Below, one piece after another: positions 6,505 through 7,808 of a stretch of 7,808 nucleotides of DNA (position 1 is the first letter of the stretch; each line of letters begins with the position of its first letter). Both the position numbers and the translations under genes were made by a program. The DNA is from an uncultured Synergistales bacterium (lineage in GTDB: Bacteria > Synergistota > Synergistia > Synergistales > Aminobacteriaceae), in assembly GCA_905234205.1 (NCBI GenBank), contig CAJOGG010000192.1, forward strand, positions 1-7,808, written 5' to 3'. Below the pieces are notes generated by a model that worked only from the letters and a program-made list of their open reading frames with translations, was not told the DNA's origin and searched no databases.

Positions 6505-6510
6505 TATAAT
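6505..6510 (+). promoter_or_regulatory. Possible promoter -10 of the DUF4418/ABC permease genes
   Basis: TATAAT at 6505-6510 is a perfect -10, 26 nt after the mnmE stop, but the -35 region (about 6481-6488) is poor. A start near 6517 would leave a leader of about 20-26 nt holding GAGGAGG. Confidence 0.4.
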
Positions 6511-6542
6511 TCACATATAAGTTTGAGGAGGCTAATTTGTTT

Positions 6543-6929
6543 ATGAAGTCACGAAAAATTTTTACACTAGTTAATATCATTCTAGGGATCGTGTTAGCTT
6601 TGTCCCCGTTCATTCTGTTTCCTGTATGCAACATGTTGAAGTCTGATGGCTCACATATGGGCTGCTGGTACTCTGGAATATTCATAACGTCAATGGGAAT
6701 AATCATAGCGGCGTTATCGTTTGTGAAGTGGCGATTTATTGCTGACGTTCTAGCGGCTGGTGCGGCTGTTGCGTGCTGGCTTGTACCTCATGAAATTATC
6801 GGTCTGTGCGCTGACTTGAGCCACGATTGTCAAGCTGTAATGATGCCTGCGGTAGGAGTGCTGATAATTTTGGTTGTCATCGTGAATGTTGTTGAGTTAA
6901 TCATGAATTTTGTTAAAGGCGGTAAATAA
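6543..6929 (+). CDS. DUF4418 family membrane protein
   Basis: This encodes 128 residues from ATG 6543; a TTG at 6537 is an alternative, since GAGGAGG (6525-6531) is 11 nt from the ATG and 5 nt from the TTG. Four membrane helices lie at about 6-26, 46-61, 66-80 and 100-120. C29 and C41 lie in the loop after helix 1 and C89 and C96 in the loop after helix 3. With the N-terminus inside, all four cysteines would face outward, with H38, H83 and H94 nearby. This spacing and the MxC(W)YSG pattern fit DUF4418, whose role is not established. The stop is 2 bp from the permease start, so the two are surely co-transcribed and probably act together. As I recall, related pairs occur in operons with several ABC subunits and sometimes FTR1/P19-type iron systems, but none of those genes is visible here. 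Confidence 0.75.
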   Translation: MKSRKIFTLVNIILGIVLALSPFILFPVCNMLKSDGSHMGCWYSGIFITSMGIIIAALSFVKWRFIADVLAAGAAVACWLVPHEIIGLCADLSHDCQAVMMPAVGVLIILVVIVNVVELIMNFVKGGK

Positions 6930-6931
6930 TT

Positions 6932-7808
6932 ATGAAGCTCTCAACTTTTGAAATAGCTAAGAGAAATTTTCGTCGTACACCTTTCAGGAGCTTTTGCCTC
7001 GTGTTAATCATAATGTTATTCTCGTTGCTATTGTTCGTTGGGTCAGTGTTATCATTCAGTCTTGCTAATGGGGCTAAGAGCATGGCTAACAGACTCGGCG
7101 CTGATATTATGGTTGTCCCGGCCGGGTTCGATCCTCACATTGACAGCATATTGTTATCGGGGAAGCCCTCAACATTCTATCTTCCAGCTAATGCAATGAA
7201 CGAGCTTGTACGAATCAAAGACGACGTTGGTATTCTGGAAATTTCGCCTCAAAGTTTTCTTGCGACTCTAAGAGCCTCATGCTGTGCTTATCCTGTGCAA
7301 CTTGTTGGGATTGATTATGACTCTGACTTCATCGTGAAGCCGTGGCTTACAAACACTTTACACCATGAATTACGCGATGGGGAAATTATCGTTGGCCATC
7401 ATGTTACAGGAGAAGCAGGGGAGACTCTCACGTTCTTCAGCAAGAATTTATCCATAGCAGGACGACTTGAACAAACAGGAATGGGCTTTGACTCTATGAT
7501 CTTCATGAACAGAGCAACGCTTGCAATTTTATCGAAGGAAGCAGAACGAATCCGCGAACGACCTTTGACGAATGATGGCAGCTTAACGTCCGTGATAATG
7601 TTGAAGTTGAAGCCGGGCTATAATTCCGTAACGTCATCACGAGAAATCAATAGGTTATTGAACGAGAAAGGCATTTACGCTTTATTCAGCAAAAAATTTG
7701 TGAACTCTATAAGTGAAAGTCTCAACAATGTATCTAACTCAATACGCTATGTGTTAATAATCTTCTGGGTTATGGCAGTGATAATAGCGGCATTGATTTT
7801 CGCAATGA
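6932..7808 (+). CDS. ABC transporter permease, FtsX/MacB type (partial, 3' end outside window)
   Basis: The frame is open from ATG 6932 to the right edge (292 codons). Residues 1-21 are a basic amphipathic lead (KRNFRRTPFRS), 22-42 the first membrane helix, and about 43-270 the large extracytoplasmic domain of the MacB_PCD/FtsX type. A second helix begins at the end (YVLIIFWVMAVIIAALIF). Family-like motifs are LGADIMVVPAG, RASCCAYPVQLVGIDYDSDF and GRLEQTGMGFDSMIFM; C117-C118 are a vicinal pair in the outer domain. Such permeases work with an ATPase and move or extract substrates by a mechanotransmission mechanism. The specific substrate is unknown. AAGG about 12 nt upstream is a weak ribosome site, and the 2-bp gap suggests coupling to the DUF4418 gene. 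Confidence 0.8.
   Translation, partial: MKLSTFEIAKRNFRRTPFRSFCLVLIIMLFSLLLFVGSVLSFSLANGAKSMANRLGADIMVVPAGFDPHIDSILLSGKPSTFYLPANAMNELVRIKDDVGILEISPQSFLATLRASCCAYPVQLVGIDYDSDFIVKPWLTNTLHHELRDGEIIVGHHVTGEAGETLTFFSKNLSIAGRLEQTGMGFDSMIFMNRATLAILSKEAERIRERPLTNDGSLTSVIMLKLKPGYNSVTSSREINRLLNEKGIYALFSKKFVNSISESLNNVSNSIRYVLIIFWVMAVIIAALIFAM

Noticed and set aside
6242..6706. Minus-strand open frame across the mnmE end and the DUF4418 start
   Set aside because: It is antisense to two recognisable genes and covers their promoter region, with no ribosome site or protein signature.

Overview
The window is a compact stretch of chromosome from what is probably an anaerobic, gut- or rumen-type bacterium. It is moderately AT-rich, has strong purine-rich ribosome binding sites, and carries several genes on each strand with short gaps. 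The gene styles (a CstA of the short clostridial/synergistotal type, DUF4418 beside an FtsX/MacB-type permease, and a surface protein with Listeria-Bacteroides repeats) fit Bacillota or Synergistota. The sequence alone does not settle the phylum. I see no rRNA or tRNA gene, CRISPR array or insertion sequence.

Left part (1-1500): the last 56 codons of a repeat-bearing surface protein run into, and overlap by 55 bp, a convergent small lipoprotein gene. A glyoxalase-family gene with a complete metal site starts 29 bp from the lipoprotein's most distal start codon, in the divergent direction. Its tail overlaps by 20 bp the tail of a convergent MerR-family regulator of the AdhR type, which keeps the Cys found in that regulator. 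Upstream of merR on the same strand lies an uncatalogued 33-codon ORF with a strong Shine-Dalgarno, directly behind the terminator of the next gene.

Middle (1500-5200): a cstA-type pyruvate/peptide transporter gene on the minus strand is frameshifted near its 3' end. It shares a 114-bp intergenic promoter region (3157-3270) with a rightward series: a cytidylate-kinase-like protein, a CCA-adding-enzyme homologue and mnmE. The CCA homologue has the family fold signatures, but its nucleotidyltransferase motif has lost the catalytic DxD, which makes it a likely pseudoenzyme and the most unusual protein here. mnmE starts with TTG inside the cca-like gene and is broken by a one-base frameshift about 50 bp later, while the rest, including all GTPase motifs and the C-terminal Cys, is intact.

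Right part (6480-7808): a DUF4418 four-helix membrane protein with paired cysteines lies 2 bp upstream of an ABC transporter permease that runs off the window. By family precedent this may be the start of a metal (possibly iron) or redox-linked transport operon, but the deciding genes lie outside the window.

Two frameshifts in otherwise well-conserved housekeeping genes within 4 kb could mean either indel errors in the assembly or recent decay. No clear novel multi-gene system is visible. The best leads are the inactive-looking CCA enzyme homologue, the terminator-linked microORF, and the glyoxalase/AdhR-like pair.
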